Source of the DNA: Mycolicibacterium rhodesiae NBB3
GTDB taxonomy: Bacteria; Actinomycetota; Actinomycetes; Mycobacteriales; Mycobacteriaceae
Reading direction: 5' to 3'
Assembly: GCF_000230895.2 (NCBI RefSeq)
Contig: NC_016604.1
Span: forward strand, 3,534,001-3,598,000
DNA length: 64,000 bases
In this document: positions 9,224-17,727 of the stretch, one piece after another
Numbering within the stretch: the stretch's first letter is position 1
Layout: every line of letters begins with the position of its first letter
The notes under the pieces: generated by a model
Told to the model about the DNA's origin: nothing
What the model saw: only the letters and a program-made list of their open reading frames with translations
Database searches by the model: none
Made by a program: the position numbers and the translations under genes

Positions 9224-10421
9224 CCGCCGGCTTCGTATCGTCCTGCGGCACGTCCTCGCCCCCGGAGGCGTCCTCGTCACGCTTCTGTTTGATGCGCTTG
9301 CCCAACCGCCAGAACGGGTTTCGTCGCTTCGGCTTGGAGTCCTTCTCGTCGGGCTGGTCCATCGGGACGCCCTTGTACACCGCCAGGTACACGCTGATCG
9401 TGGTGACGATGATGATCATCAGGACCGGGCCGATCACGATGCCCCAGGCGCCGAACATGGCAATGCCCGCGAAGACCGCCAGCAGCATCAGCGCGGAATC
9501 CAGGCGGGCGGCTCGAGGAACGAGGATCGGCCGCAGGAAGTTGTCGATGTTGGTCACCACGATGAGGTGGAACAGGATCACGAAGACGCCGCCGAATATG
9601 TTGCCGAACAAGATCATTCCGACGCCGAACGGAATCGTGATGATGCCGCTGCCGAGCGGGATGACCGACAGCGCGGAGAGCAGGACCGCGAACAGGAAGA
9701 AGCCCTGGTGGAATCCGGCGATATAGATGGACCCGGCGCCGGCGACACCCTGGCAGACGGCAATCACGAACTGCCCCATAACCGTGCCCTTGACCATGGC
9801 GCCCATTTTCGACATGTAGAGGTCGGTGATCTCTTCGCCGAGCGGGTTGAGCCGCCGGATGAGCAGAAGTACCTTGTCGCGGTTCGTCAACAGCGAGAGG
9901 AATACGTAGAGGAACAGGATGCCGGCTGTGATGGCGCCGAACGCGCCGCCCGCGGCCCCCTGCAGGAGGCCCAGCAGCCACTTCCCGACTTCCTGCGCGA
10001 CGGTCGTCATCGACCCCTGTAGCGACTCCGGGGTGATGTCGTAGTTGACGAACGGCAGGCGGTCCAGGAGTTCGTTGGCCAGGGCGAGCGACCGATCGCC
10101 GAGCGCGGACAGGTCCGTGTGTTGGACCCACACGGCGACCCGCTCGACCATGGTGGTGATCTGGATGACGGCGAGGAAGACGAAGAGACTCAACGGCACG
10201 ATCACGGCGGCGAATGCGGCCAGCAGTGTCAACGTCGCCGACAAGCCGGCGCCGAGCCGTTTGTTGAGCCGCGTATAAAGCGGCTGAAACAGGTAAGCGG
10301 CCACCGCCGCGACCACGATCAGGATGAAATAGGTACGGAGGAAGTACGCGCCGAAGAGGATCGCGATGACGGTTGCGATCGCGAGCGCACGCTTCTGCGA
10401 CAACGTGAATTCGGTGTTCAC
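9204..10421 (-). CDS. AI-2E family transporter
   Basis: This 405-residue polytopic membrane protein of the AI-2E exporter/UPF0118 family has about seven to eight hydrophobic segments, starting with LAIATVIAILFGAYFLRTYFI and IVVAAVAAYLF. It ends in a hydrophilic acidic tail after residue 350. It is the counterpart of Rv1101c. The substrate in mycobacteria is not known. It is the last of three minus-strand genes behind two SDR genes; only 3 bases separate it from the SDR upstream, so it may share their promoter and KstR-type control. Confidence 0.88.
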   Translation of the reverse strand: MNTEFTLSQKRALAIATVIAILFGAYFLRTYFILIVVAAVAAYLFQPLYTRLNKRLGAGLSATLTLLAAFAAVIVPLSLFVFLAVIQITTMVERVAVWVQHTDLSALGDRSLALANELLDRLPFVNYDITPESLQGSMTTVAQEVGKWLLGLLQGAAGGAFGAITAGILFLYVFLSLLTNRDKVLLLIRRLNPLGEEITDLYMSKMGAMVKGTVMGQFVIAVCQGVAGAGSIYIAGFHQGFFLFAVLLSALSVIPLGSGIITIPFGVGMILFGNIFGGVFVILFHLIVVTNIDNFLRPILVPRAARLDSALMLLAVFAGIAMFGAWGIVIGPVLMIIIVTTISVYLAVYKGVPMDQPDEKDSKPKRRNPFWRLGKRIKQKRDEDASGGEDVPQDDTKPAATSSAE

Positions 10422-10424
10422 GCG

Positions 10425-11258
10425 CTATTTGTAGCGGACTTCCGACCTCGCCTCGAGCTGTTTGGCGCGTTGGGATTCGATGAACCGCATCGACAGCCGG
10501 TTCATCAATCCCGGCGCGAGCCGTGCGAAGAGCCACTGAGCCCGGGCGATCCGCGGCTTCACCAGGATCGCCTTGTTCTTCTCGATCGCACGCAACACGT
10601 CGTGCGCCAGCTGGTCGGCGTCATAGGGTTTGCCGCCCTGAGCCTGCAGGAAGTAGTCGCGGCCGACGAAGCCCCCGATCGCACCCTTGTCGAGGATCGG
10701 CGTCTCCACCGCGGCCGGGCACACCACGAGCACGCCGACGCCGCGTGACACGGCCTCTGAGCGCAACGCCATGGACATGCCGACCACCGCGTGCTTGGTC
10801 GTCACATAGCTGGTGATCTGGCCCGCGGCGGTCAGGCCCGCCATGGAGGCGGTGTTGACGATGTGCCCGTGGCCTTGACGCAGCATCACCGGGTAGGCGG
10901 CCGCGACGCCGTGGACGACGCCGCGAATGTTGATGTCGATGATCGCGTTCCACTGGTCCAGCGTCAGCAATTCGGTGTCGCCGCCCCAACAGATTCCCGC
11001 ATTGTTGAACATCAGGTCGAGCCGGCCGGCCCGGTCTACGACCTCGTCGACCGCGGCCTGCACAGCTGCTGCGTCGGTGACGTCGAGTCGTGCCGCTCGT
11101 GCGTTGCCGCCCAGCGTCGCGGCGGTCTGCTCGGCGGCCGCACCGTCGATGTCGGTGCAGACGACGTGGGCGCCTGCCGCGACAAGGGCCCGGCACAACG
11201 CCGCGCCGATGCCTGATCCGGCACCGGTGACGATGGCCTGCTTGCCCGCGAAACTCAT
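10425..11258 (-). CDS. SDR family oxidoreductase
   Basis: This is a 277-residue classical short-chain dehydrogenase. The cofactor motif TGAGSGIG is at residues 11-18. Also present are the structural NNAG, a catalytic serine in NTASMAG, and the YVTTK active-site motif. The D-I-D after the second strand suggests NAD preference. The C-terminus is extended and basic (FIESQRAKQLEARSEVRYK). The substrate is unknown. It lies 28 bases downstream of another SDR gene and 3 bases upstream of the AI-2E gene. Confidence 0.88.
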   Translation of the reverse strand: MSFAGKQAIVTGAGSGIGAALCRALVAAGAHVVCTDIDGAAAEQTAATLGGNARAARLDVTDAAAVQAAVDEVVDRAGRLDLMFNNAGICWGGDTELLTLDQWNAIIDINIRGVVHGVAAAYPVMLRQGHGHIVNTASMAGLTAAGQITSYVTTKHAVVGMSMALRSEAVSRGVGVLVVCPAAVETPILDKGAIGGFVGRDYFLQAQGGKPYDADQLAHDVLRAIEKNKAILVKPRIARAQWLFARLAPGLMNRLSMRFIESQRAKQLEARSEVRYK

Positions 11259-11286
11259 ATCAGTCTGTTCTTCGCGCGAGCGCTCA

Positions 11287-12054
11287 TCAGCGGGCTTCCG
11301 CCAGTTTCATGACATGGCCGAGGACGTCGGGGTACTTCTTGAGGTGCGCGCCGCCGTTGAGGTCGAGCACCTCGCCCGTCAGCCATGCGGACTTCGGCGA
11401 GGCGAGAAACACCACCGCGTCCGCGATCTCCTCAGGCTTACCCGCACGTCCGATCGCGGTGTTCTCGGCGTAGTCCTCGACGAGACCGGGGATGAGCGAC
11501 GACCCCGCGGTCAGCGGTGTCTCGACGAAGCCGGGCGCGACCGCGTTGACCCGGATACCGCGCGGACCCCACTCCAGCGCCGCAACCTCGGTGAGCATCG
11601 ACAGCCCGGCCTTGGCCGCGCAGTAGGCGCTCATGCCGACCGCGGGCTGGCGTCCGTTCAGCGAGCTGATCGAGACCAGCGACCCGCCCTCGCGCAGCTT
11701 CTGTCCGGCGTACTTGGCCACGATGAACGCCCCGGTGAGGCAGACGTCCACGACGCCGCGGAACTCGTCGACGGCGAGATCGGTGATCAGCCCGAGGCTG
11801 CCGAAACCCGCACAGCTCACCACCACGTCGAGCGGACCGATGTCCTCGAACAGCTGTCGCACCGACGCCTCGTCGGTGACGTCTACCTGCGCGGCGGTGT
11901 GTGGCTCGCCGAGTTCGGCCGCGCGGTCGCGCGCCCCGTCGCCGTTGAGGTCGGCGACGACGACCCGGCAGTCGTCGGCGGCGAGCGCGTTCGCGCTGGC
12001 CCAGCCGATCCCGGACGCACCGCCGATGACGACCGCCACTCGCCCGTTGCTCAT
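11287..12054 (-). CDS. SDR family oxidoreductase, first gene behind a KstR-type operator
   Basis: This is a 255-residue classical SDR with cofactor motif IGGASGIG at the N-terminus, a CAG variant of the NNAG motif, catalytic SISSLNG and YCAAK, and the family-typical NAVAPGFVETPL. It is the promoter-proximal gene of a minus-strand set (SDR, SDR, AI-2E). A 14-bp KstR-type operator lies 24 bases upstream of its start and is shared with the divergent SRPBCC gene, so a role in steroid or lipid catabolism is a reasonable inference. The exact reaction is not shown by the sequence. Confidence 0.88.
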   Translation of the reverse strand: MSNGRVAVVIGGASGIGWASANALAADDCRVVVADLNGDGARDRAAELGEPHTAAQVDVTDEASVRQLFEDIGPLDVVVSCAGFGSLGLITDLAVDEFRGVVDVCLTGAFIVAKYAGQKLREGGSLVSISSLNGRQPAVGMSAYCAAKAGLSMLTEVAALEWGPRGIRVNAVAPGFVETPLTAGSSLIPGLVEDYAENTAIGRAGKPEEIADAVVFLASPKSAWLTGEVLDLNGGAHLKKYPDVLGHVMKLAEAR

Positions 12055-12077
12055 ACAGTTGCCCTTTCGACGGTGAG

Positions 12078-12091
12078 TGGAACGTGTTCCA
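12078..12091. promoter_or_regulatory. KstR-type operator
   Basis: TGGAACGTGTTCCA fits the published KstR consensus TNNAACNNGTTNNA at every defined position and has 6-bp arms. KstR is the TetR-family repressor of cholesterol catabolism in mycobacteria. The site lies between the divergent SDR gene (start 12054) and SRPBCC gene (start 12118), well placed to control both. Confidence 0.7.
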
Positions 12092-12117
12092 ACTTAGCGC
12101 TTTGACACACTCGATCC

Positions 12118-12582
12118 GTGACGGAATTGAAGATGTCCGAGTCGACCTTCGTTGCGGTGCCGCCCGACGAGCTGTATGCGCTGGTGTCCGACGTGACCAG
12201 GACGGGTGAGTGGAGTCCCGTCTGCAAAGCCTGCTGGTGGGATGACGGCGCGGGCCCACAGGTCGGCGCCTGGTTCACCGGCCGCAACGAGCTGCCCGAG
12301 CGCACGTGGGAAACCCGCAGTCAGGTCGTCGCTGCCGATCCCGGCCGGGAGTTCGCGTGGGAGGTGAACGACGGCTGGGTGCACTGGGGCTACACGCTCG
12401 AACCCGAGGGCGACGGGACCCGACTGACCGAGCACTGGGAGTTCCTGCCCAAGGGCATCGCCGGATTCCACGAGCGGTGGGGTGAGCACGCAGACGCTCA
12501 TATCGAGCACCGTCGGGCGTTGGCGGAGAGCGGCATCCCCGCAACCCTTGCCGCGATCAAGAAGGTAGCGGAAGCCCGCTAG
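12118..12582 (+). CDS. SRPBCC family protein
   Basis: This 154-residue START/Bet v 1-like protein has the typical opening ESTFVAVPPDELYALVSDVTRTGEWSP (quoted in part) followed by WTG/WFTGRN-type strands and a C-terminal helix. Family members bind hydrophobic ligands, or act as cyclases or aromatases; the ligand here is unknown. The GTG at 12118 is used as the start, but the ATG at 12133 is an alternative, and neither has a strong ribosome-binding site. A KstR-type operator lies 26 bases upstream, suggesting induction with steroid catabolic genes. Confidence 0.8.
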   Translation: MTELKMSESTFVAVPPDELYALVSDVTRTGEWSPVCKACWWDDGAGPQVGAWFTGRNELPERTWETRSQVVAADPGREFAWEVNDGWVHWGYTLEPEGDGTRLTEHWEFLPKGIAGFHERWGEHADAHIEHRRALAESGIPATLAAIKKVAEAR

Positions 12583-12588
12583 TGTCAC

Positions 12589-13461
12589 TCAGCGCTTGAC
12601 GCAGCGGAAGCCGATGTGGCTCATGCCGGTGTCGACGGGCTGCGGGCGGCGCGCGGCCGGGCGGTAGCGCAGGCAATAGACGTCCGCGCACAGGAACGAG
12701 CCGCCCTTGACGACCTTCCGGGGCACCGGGAACTGCGGTTGGCGCGGGTCGTAACTGTCTGAGGCGCAACAGGGTTGAGCGTCACGCGTTTCGCCGTACC
12801 AGTCGGTGGTCCACTCCCATACGTTGCCGGCCATGTCGAAAAGGCCGTATCCGTTCGGTGGGTAGGAGCCGACCGGTGTGGTGCGGCCGTACCCTTTGTC
12901 CGGCCGCCACGGGAAATCGCCGTGCCAGTAGTTGGCCATCGGTTGCGTTTCGGGCTCGTCGCCCCACGTGTACTCGGCCTGGTCGAGGCCGCCCCTGGCG
13001 GCAGTCTCCCATTCGGCCTCGGTCGGCAAGGACAGCCCGGCCCACGTCGCGTAGGCCTCGGCGTCCTCGTAGGCGATGTGCACGACGGGATGATCGGCAC
13101 GCTTGTCGATCGACGACAGCGGGCCGACGGGGTGGCGCCACGACGCCCCCGGCGTCCACGTCCACCAGAGATTGAGATGCCTCAGGTCCACCGGCCCTCG
13201 AGTGCGGCTGAACACCATCGACCCCGGCTGGAGGTTCGCGGCCGGTGCATTCGGATAGTCGGCCGGGTTCACCGGCCGCTCGGCAACCGTGAGATAGCCT
13301 GTCGCGCCAACGAATCCGGCATATTCGGCGTTCGTGACCTGCCGTGGCTGAATCCCGAATCCGGCTACCTGGACAGGACGCGCAGGGCCCTCTTCCGGAT
13401 AGTGGCGATCGGATCCCAGCGTCGCCGTCTGCGCAGGGATGCGGACAAGGTCGTCAGTCAC
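12589..13461 (-). CDS. Formylglycine-generating enzyme (sulfatase-modifying factor)
   Basis: This 290-residue FGE converts the active-site cysteine of type I sulfatases to formylglycine. Hallmarks are LPTEAEWE, GNVWEWT, and the C-terminal KGGSFLCADVYCLRYRP, which holds the two copper-binding/catalytic cysteines of aerobic FGE. It ends GFRCVK. Its gene overlaps the HAD gene by 8 bases and sits in an operon with an arylsulfatase of the cysteine type, its likely client. Mycobacteria also have a separate housekeeping FGE elsewhere, so this may be a dedicated copy. Confidence 0.92.
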   Translation of the reverse strand: MTDDLVRIPAQTATLGSDRHYPEEGPARPVQVAGFGIQPRQVTNAEYAGFVGATGYLTVAERPVNPADYPNAPAANLQPGSMVFSRTRGPVDLRHLNLWWTWTPGASWRHPVGPLSSIDKRADHPVVHIAYEDAEAYATWAGLSLPTEAEWETAARGGLDQAEYTWGDEPETQPMANYWHGDFPWRPDKGYGRTTPVGSYPPNGYGLFDMAGNVWEWTTDWYGETRDAQPCCASDSYDPRQPQFPVPRKVVKGGSFLCADVYCLRYRPAARRPQPVDTGMSHIGFRCVKR

Positions 13462-14347
13462 CGAAGACGGTCGTCCAGTCGTTTTTCATGCTGACGACGG
13501 TCCAGTCATCGCTCGCCGCCAGTTCCAATGACTTCTCCGCACCTGCGGTGTAGTCGAATTCGCGGTCGGAGTCGTCATGCAGCACCAACAGGCGCAGACC
13601 CCGACTGAACTCCAGCATCTCGATGTCGCCGTTGGAATTGCCTGCCGCAAGGATCGGTCGACGTCCGATTCGACTCCACAACCGGACAGGTTTGATGGGC
13701 CCGTCATCGAGAAACTCCGGCTGATCGGTCGTGTACAGATGTCCGTCGCGAAACACCAGACCCACTGAACTGCCCACGACCCGGTCGGGCGGAATCCCAT
13801 ACAGCGCGTGGGTTACCGGTCGCATGAAGTCGCGGCCACCGCCGGAGACGATGTAACACATGAACCCGTTGGACTCCAGGTAGCGCAGGAGCTCGACCAT
13901 CGGCGTGTACCCGCACGACGTGTAGGGCCGCCCCAGTGTCGGGTGCGTTGCCTCGGCGAAAAAGGCGCTGACCCGGTCCGCGTGCTCCTCGACCGTGATC
14001 TCGTGATGGGCCCGAAGTATTGCTCCCATAAGCGGTTTGAGGTCGGTGTCGTCGCCCTGGTAATGCTTGGTGACCGCGTCGCCGAGCCACTGCAGGTCGC
14101 CCGAGTACGCCGCTTTGTACGGCTGTTGGTCGCGCAGTGATGGATCATCTTCTGCCTGTTCCTTGAATCGCCGCAGGAGAAAATCCAACTGGATGTACAT
14201 CGGCTTCTCACACCACAGCGTGCCGTCGTTGTCGAACACGGCGACCCGCGCCTCGGGCGCGACGAAATCCGGCCCCTGGCTGGTGACCCGTCGCACGAAG
14301 TCGACGATCGCGGTCTTCGTGGGGCCGTCGTTCCACGACTCGAGCAT
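13454..14347 (-). CDS. HAD-family phosphatase
   Basis: This 297-residue haloacid-dehalogenase-superfamily protein has motif I FDNDGTLW with nucleophile Asp39 and acid/base Asp41, motif II in YIVSGGGRDF, and the late acidic motif in AAGNSNGDIEML. It probably hydrolyses a small phosphate ester; the substrate is not evident. It is translationally coupled on both sides: its ATG overlaps the arylsulfatase stop by one base (TGATG) and its 3' end overlaps the FGE start. Position suggests a role in the same sulfate-ester pathway. Confidence 0.85.
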   Translation of the reverse strand: MLESWNDGPTKTAIVDFVRRVTSQGPDFVAPEARVAVFDNDGTLWCEKPMYIQLDFLLRRFKEQAEDDPSLRDQQPYKAAYSGDLQWLGDAVTKHYQGDDTDLKPLMGAILRAHHEITVEEHADRVSAFFAEATHPTLGRPYTSCGYTPMVELLRYLESNGFMCYIVSGGGRDFMRPVTHALYGIPPDRVVGSSVGLVFRDGHLYTTDQPEFLDDGPIKPVRLWSRIGRRPILAAGNSNGDIEMLEFSRGLRLLVLHDDSDREFDYTAGAEKSLELAASDDWTVVSMKNDWTTVFGD

Positions 14348-15891
14348 CAGCCGCCTCGCGACGCGAGAAACCTTTCCAGCTCCTCAACGGCATGATTGAT
14401 GGTGAAGGAGGCCGGTTCTTGCCGCGGCGGGAATTCCTTGAAGGTCTGCAGGAACTGGTTCGCAATCGCGGTGCCGTACAACATGAGATAGAGCCGATCG
14501 ATCATCCAGTCCCAGTAGGTATTCGACGTGACATCGGCGTGCTCATATGGGTCGGTTCGCAGATTGAACAGCTTCGGCGCACGCAGTGGAGTGAACGGTT
14601 CGAACCACACCTGCAGTGTTCCTGGGCAACGTTGTTCCATGAACACGATCTTCCAGTTCTCGGCGCGGATCCCGAGGACATCGCCGTCGTCGGAGAAGTA
14701 GATCATCCCGCGTCGCGGGCTCTCGTCCACTTCGCCAGTGAGATACGGGAGCAGGTTGTATCCGTCGATATGAACCTTGTAGGTCATGTCACCGGCTTTG
14801 TAGCCTGACTTGAGCTTCTCGATGATGTCCGGATCCCCTGCGGCGGCGAGGAAAGTCGGCAGCCAATCGTGGTGCTGCACAATTTCGTTGGACACGCTGT
14901 GCGGCTTGATCTTTCCTGGCCAGCGGATCATCTCCGGAACCCGGAAGGCGCCTTCCCAGTTGGTGGCCTTCTCACTGCGGAATGGAGTGGTGGCACCGTC
15001 AGGCCAGCTGTTGGCGTGCGGACCGTTGTCAGTCGAGTAGATGACGATGGTGTCTTCGGTGATCCCGAGCTCGTCGACGAGATCGAGAAGCTGCCCCACG
15101 TTACGGTCATGGTCGATCATGGTGTCGTGGTACGGAGACTGCCAGCGTCCGGCTTGACCTCGACTCTCTGGCTTGGTGTGCGTGCGAAAGTGCATGTGCG
15201 TCATGTTCATCCAGACGAAGAACGGGGTGTCTGCCTCGTGTTGGCGCCTGATGAAGTCGGCGCACGCCGCGGTGGTTTCGTCGTCGATGGTCTCCATCCG
15301 CTTCTTGGTGAGCGGACCGGTGTCCTCGATACGTTGCTTGCCGACCGGGCCGTAACGCTCGTCGACCTCGTCCGAGTCTTCCTGTGTAGCCCACGAATGG
15401 ATGACTCCGCGGGGCAGTAGCGCGTTGTACAACAATGGAGCCTCTTGAGGTGTCGGGTAGTCCTCGTGCTCGGGTTCCTCTTCGGCATTGAGGTGGTAGA
15501 GGTTGCCAAAGAACTCGTCGAATCCGTGTGCTGTCGGAAGGTACTTGTTGAGGTCTCCGAGGTGGTTCTTGCCGAACTGGCCGGTCGCGTACCCGAGCGG
15601 CTTGAGCAGTTCGGCGATGGTCGGATCCTCCTTCTGCAGACCGATATCGACGCCCGGCATGCCGACCTTGCTCATACCCGTGCGGTAGACGCTCTGACCG
15701 GTGATGAACGACGAGCGGCCCGCGGTGCAACTCTGTTCGCCGTAGGAATCGGTGAAGAGCATGCCCTCGTCGGCGATGCGGTCGATGTTCGGGGTGAAGT
15801 ACCCCATCATGCCGCGGCTGTAGCAGCTGAGATTCGAGATCCCGATGTCGTCACCCCAGATGACCAGGATGTTGGGCTTTCCTCCGGGCAT
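14347..15891 (-). CDS. Arylsulfatase, formylglycine-dependent
   Basis: This 514-residue type I sulfatase of the alkaline-phosphatase superfamily has metal-binding WGDD at residues 12-15 and the sulfatase signature CTAGR at 55-59; Cys55 is the residue converted to formylglycine. Later STDNGPH and DGYNLLPYL segments also fit arylsulfatases. I see no signal peptide, so it appears cytoplasmic. The ATG at 15891 is chosen because GGGAGGAG lies at ideal distance; a GTG at 15915 would add eight residues. It heads the sulfatase-HAD-FGE operon, divergent from the DUF1876 gene. Confidence 0.92.
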   Translation of the reverse strand: MPGGKPNILVIWGDDIGISNLSCYSRGMMGYFTPNIDRIADEGMLFTDSYGEQSCTAGRSSFITGQSVYRTGMSKVGMPGVDIGLQKEDPTIAELLKPLGYATGQFGKNHLGDLNKYLPTAHGFDEFFGNLYHLNAEEEPEHEDYPTPQEAPLLYNALLPRGVIHSWATQEDSDEVDERYGPVGKQRIEDTGPLTKKRMETIDDETTAACADFIRRQHEADTPFFVWMNMTHMHFRTHTKPESRGQAGRWQSPYHDTMIDHDRNVGQLLDLVDELGITEDTIVIYSTDNGPHANSWPDGATTPFRSEKATNWEGAFRVPEMIRWPGKIKPHSVSNEIVQHHDWLPTFLAAAGDPDIIEKLKSGYKAGDMTYKVHIDGYNLLPYLTGEVDESPRRGMIYFSDDGDVLGIRAENWKIVFMEQRCPGTLQVWFEPFTPLRAPKLFNLRTDPYEHADVTSNTYWDWMIDRLYLMLYGTAIANQFLQTFKEFPPRQEPASFTINHAVEELERFLASRGG

Positions 15892-16055
15892 GGTTCTCCT
15901 CCCACATGTCGTCACACGAACGCTAGGCGGTGAAAAGAAAGGTCGTCGCCGGATAGCGAAGCTTCTCAGCAGATACTTACGTGCGCGTTTTCCGCCCCTG
16001 AACGGCCGGAGTGGAGCAGTCTGTATGTACCAGGCGGAGGGCGGAGAACCCAGAC

Positions 16056-16334
16056 ATGTACGACAGAGATCTGACGAACATTTGGCGAATCGAGATTCGG
16101 TTCGACGAGGACGAGACGCATACGCACGCGACCATCAAGGTCGAGTTCGACGACGGCGACACCATGACCGCGGTCGGGGATGCCCGCCGTAATCCCAAGG
16201 ACCCCAACCAGCCCATGATCGGTGAGGAGATCGCCGCGGCGCGTGGTCTGATCGCGCTGGGGACTGAACTTCTGCACCGTGCGGGGGGACGGATCGAGGC
16301 AGTGACCCGGCACCCGGTCTATCTGGTCAGCTGA
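16056..16334 (+). CDS. DUF1876 protein, Rv1738/Rv2632c family
   Basis: This is a 92-residue small protein. Its pattern IWRIEIRFDED, ARRNPKDPNQPMIGEEIAAAR (in part) and IEAVTRHPVYLV matches the Rv1738 family, which has a fold resembling ribosome hibernation factors and is dormancy-induced in M. tuberculosis. The ATG at 16056 is preferred over a farther start at 16011 because GGCGGAG precedes it and the alignment to the family begins there. I see no obvious DosR box upstream. It is convergent with the steroid dehydrogenase gene, leaving a 4-base gap. Confidence 0.82.
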   Translation: MYDRDLTNIWRIEIRFDEDETHTHATIKVEFDDGDTMTAVGDARRNPKDPNQPMIGEEIAAARGLIALGTELLHRAGGRIEAVTRHPVYLVS

Positions 16335-16338
16335 CTGC

Positions 16339-17451
16339 TCAGCCCTCGGGCGGCGCTGACCCGGCGACGCTTACGGCCGAGGCCTTGCCCTCCTTCTTCA
16401 TCTTCTCGAACAGCTCGACGTAGTACGGCAAGCACTCGTCCATGGCCTTCTCGGTGGTGAACAACGGGTGGTACCCGAGATCGCGCTCCGCCTTCGCAAT
16501 GGAGAAGTAGTTGTCGAGATACAGCCGTTCCACGCCGAGGGGTTCGATCATCGGCTTGGGGATCCCGAACTTGAAGTGGAACCACTGCCACACCGTCATC
16601 GCGAACCACACCAGCCGTCCGGGCACGCGGATCTTCGGGTAGCGCTGGCCGCACGCCTCCACCACGGGCCGGGAGAACTCGAACATGTTGATCGGTTCGC
16701 CGTCGTTGATGAAGTACGCCTGGCCGGGTGCTGAGCCGCCGGGCACCAGGTGCTGGGCGGCGAGGATGAAACCGTGAATCAGGTTGTGCACGTACGAGTT
16801 GTCGAGCTTGACGTTCTTGCCGCCGACGAGCACCTTGACGTGACCCGCGAGCACGCTTTCGAAAACCTTGCGGAACATGGTCTGGTCGCCACGACCCCAG
16901 ATGCCGCTGGGTCGGATCGAGCAGGTGAGCAAACCCCCGACACCGTTCTGGCCCAGCACGAACTTCTCGGCGACAACCTTGGTCTCGGTGTAGAGGTCGT
17001 TGAACCGCTCGGTGTAGGGCAGGGTTTCGTCTCCGCCGGAGATCTTCTTGCCACCCATCACGACACTGTTGGACGCGGTGTAGACGAATCGCTTCACCCC
17101 GGCCGCCTGCGCGGCGCGCACCAGATTCTCGGTGCCCGTGACGTTCACCGAGAAGCTGCGCTTGCGGTACTCCTCGGTGACCGATGCGCCGCCCATCAGG
17201 TCGATGATCGCGGCGGTGTGAAACACGGTGTCGACGCCGGCCACGGCCGCGGCCACGGTGTCCTCGTCGCAGATGTCGCCCACCAGGACCTCGAGCCGCG
17301 GGTGTGCGGGCAGCGGGGAAGGGGCACGGTCGAATGAGCGGACCTCGTGTCCGCGCTCGAGCAGTTCGGTCACCAGATTGGCGCCGACGAATCCGGAGCC
17401 GCCGGTGACGAGTACGCGGCCGAGTTCAGTGGTCAACGTTGAATCACCCAT
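16339..17451 (-). CDS. 3-beta-hydroxysteroid dehydrogenase
   Basis: This 370-residue extended-SDR enzyme matches the 3-beta-HSD of mycobacteria (Rv1106c), which oxidises cholesterol to cholest-4-en-3-one. The NAD-binding motif TGGSGFVG is at residues 16-23, and the catalytic YTETK and RPSGIWG motifs are present. The C-terminal half carries the membrane-associating hydrophobic segment near WFAMTVWQWFHF. It is the counterpart of Rv1106c next to xseB. A KstR-type operator lies 15 bases upstream of its start, fitting induction by sterols. Confidence 0.92.
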   Translation of the reverse strand: MGDSTLTTELGRVLVTGGSGFVGANLVTELLERGHEVRSFDRAPSPLPAHPRLEVLVGDICDEDTVAAAVAGVDTVFHTAAIIDLMGGASVTEEYRKRSFSVNVTGTENLVRAAQAAGVKRFVYTASNSVVMGGKKISGGDETLPYTERFNDLYTETKVVAEKFVLGQNGVGGLLTCSIRPSGIWGRGDQTMFRKVFESVLAGHVKVLVGGKNVKLDNSYVHNLIHGFILAAQHLVPGGSAPGQAYFINDGEPINMFEFSRPVVEACGQRYPKIRVPGRLVWFAMTVWQWFHFKFGIPKPMIEPLGVERLYLDNYFSIAKAERDLGYHPLFTTEKAMDECLPYYVELFEKMKKEGKASAVSVAGSAPPEG

Positions 17452-17466
17452 GCCGGAGAGAGTAAC

Positions 17467-17480
17467 TGAAACGTGTTACA
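17467..17480. promoter_or_regulatory. KstR-type operator upstream of the steroid dehydrogenase
   Basis: TGAAACGTGTTACA satisfies the KstR consensus TNNAACNNGTTNNA at each fixed base, with imperfect outer arms. It sits directly in front of the minus-strand 3-beta-HSD start at 17451, where repressor binding would block transcription. Confidence 0.7.
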
Positions 17481-17514
17481 GTTTCGACCCCCCTTGCGGA
17501 GAATCGTTGCCATC

Positions 17515-17727
17515 TCAACCTTCTTCCGGTTCTTTGGCCGCCAGTGCGTCCTCCACGCGCTTGCGGGCGCCTGCGAGCTGCTCCTCACATCGTTTCGCCA
17601 GCTCCTCGCCTCTTTCCCAGAGCTCGAGCGAGGCGTCCAAGTCCAGCCCGCCCTGTTCCAACTGCTGCACCACCGCGATGAGTTCGTCGCGTGCTTCCTC
17701 GTATCCCAGTTCACTAATGGGCTTCAT
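17515..17727 (-). CDS. xseB: Exodeoxyribonuclease VII small subunit
   Basis: This 70-residue protein opens [20 protein letters not shown] and continues through [19 protein letters not shown], the typical XseB pattern of two helices. With XseA it forms exonuclease VII, which degrades single-stranded DNA. The start at 17727 overlaps the xseA 3' end by 14 bases, and the gene order matches Rv1107c-Rv1108c. Longer versions of the frame are only readthrough of the xseA antiphase frame. Confidence 0.93.
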   Translation of the reverse strand: MKPISELGYEEARDELIAVVQQLEQGGLDLDASLELWERGEELAKRCEEQLAGARKRVEDALAAKEPEEG

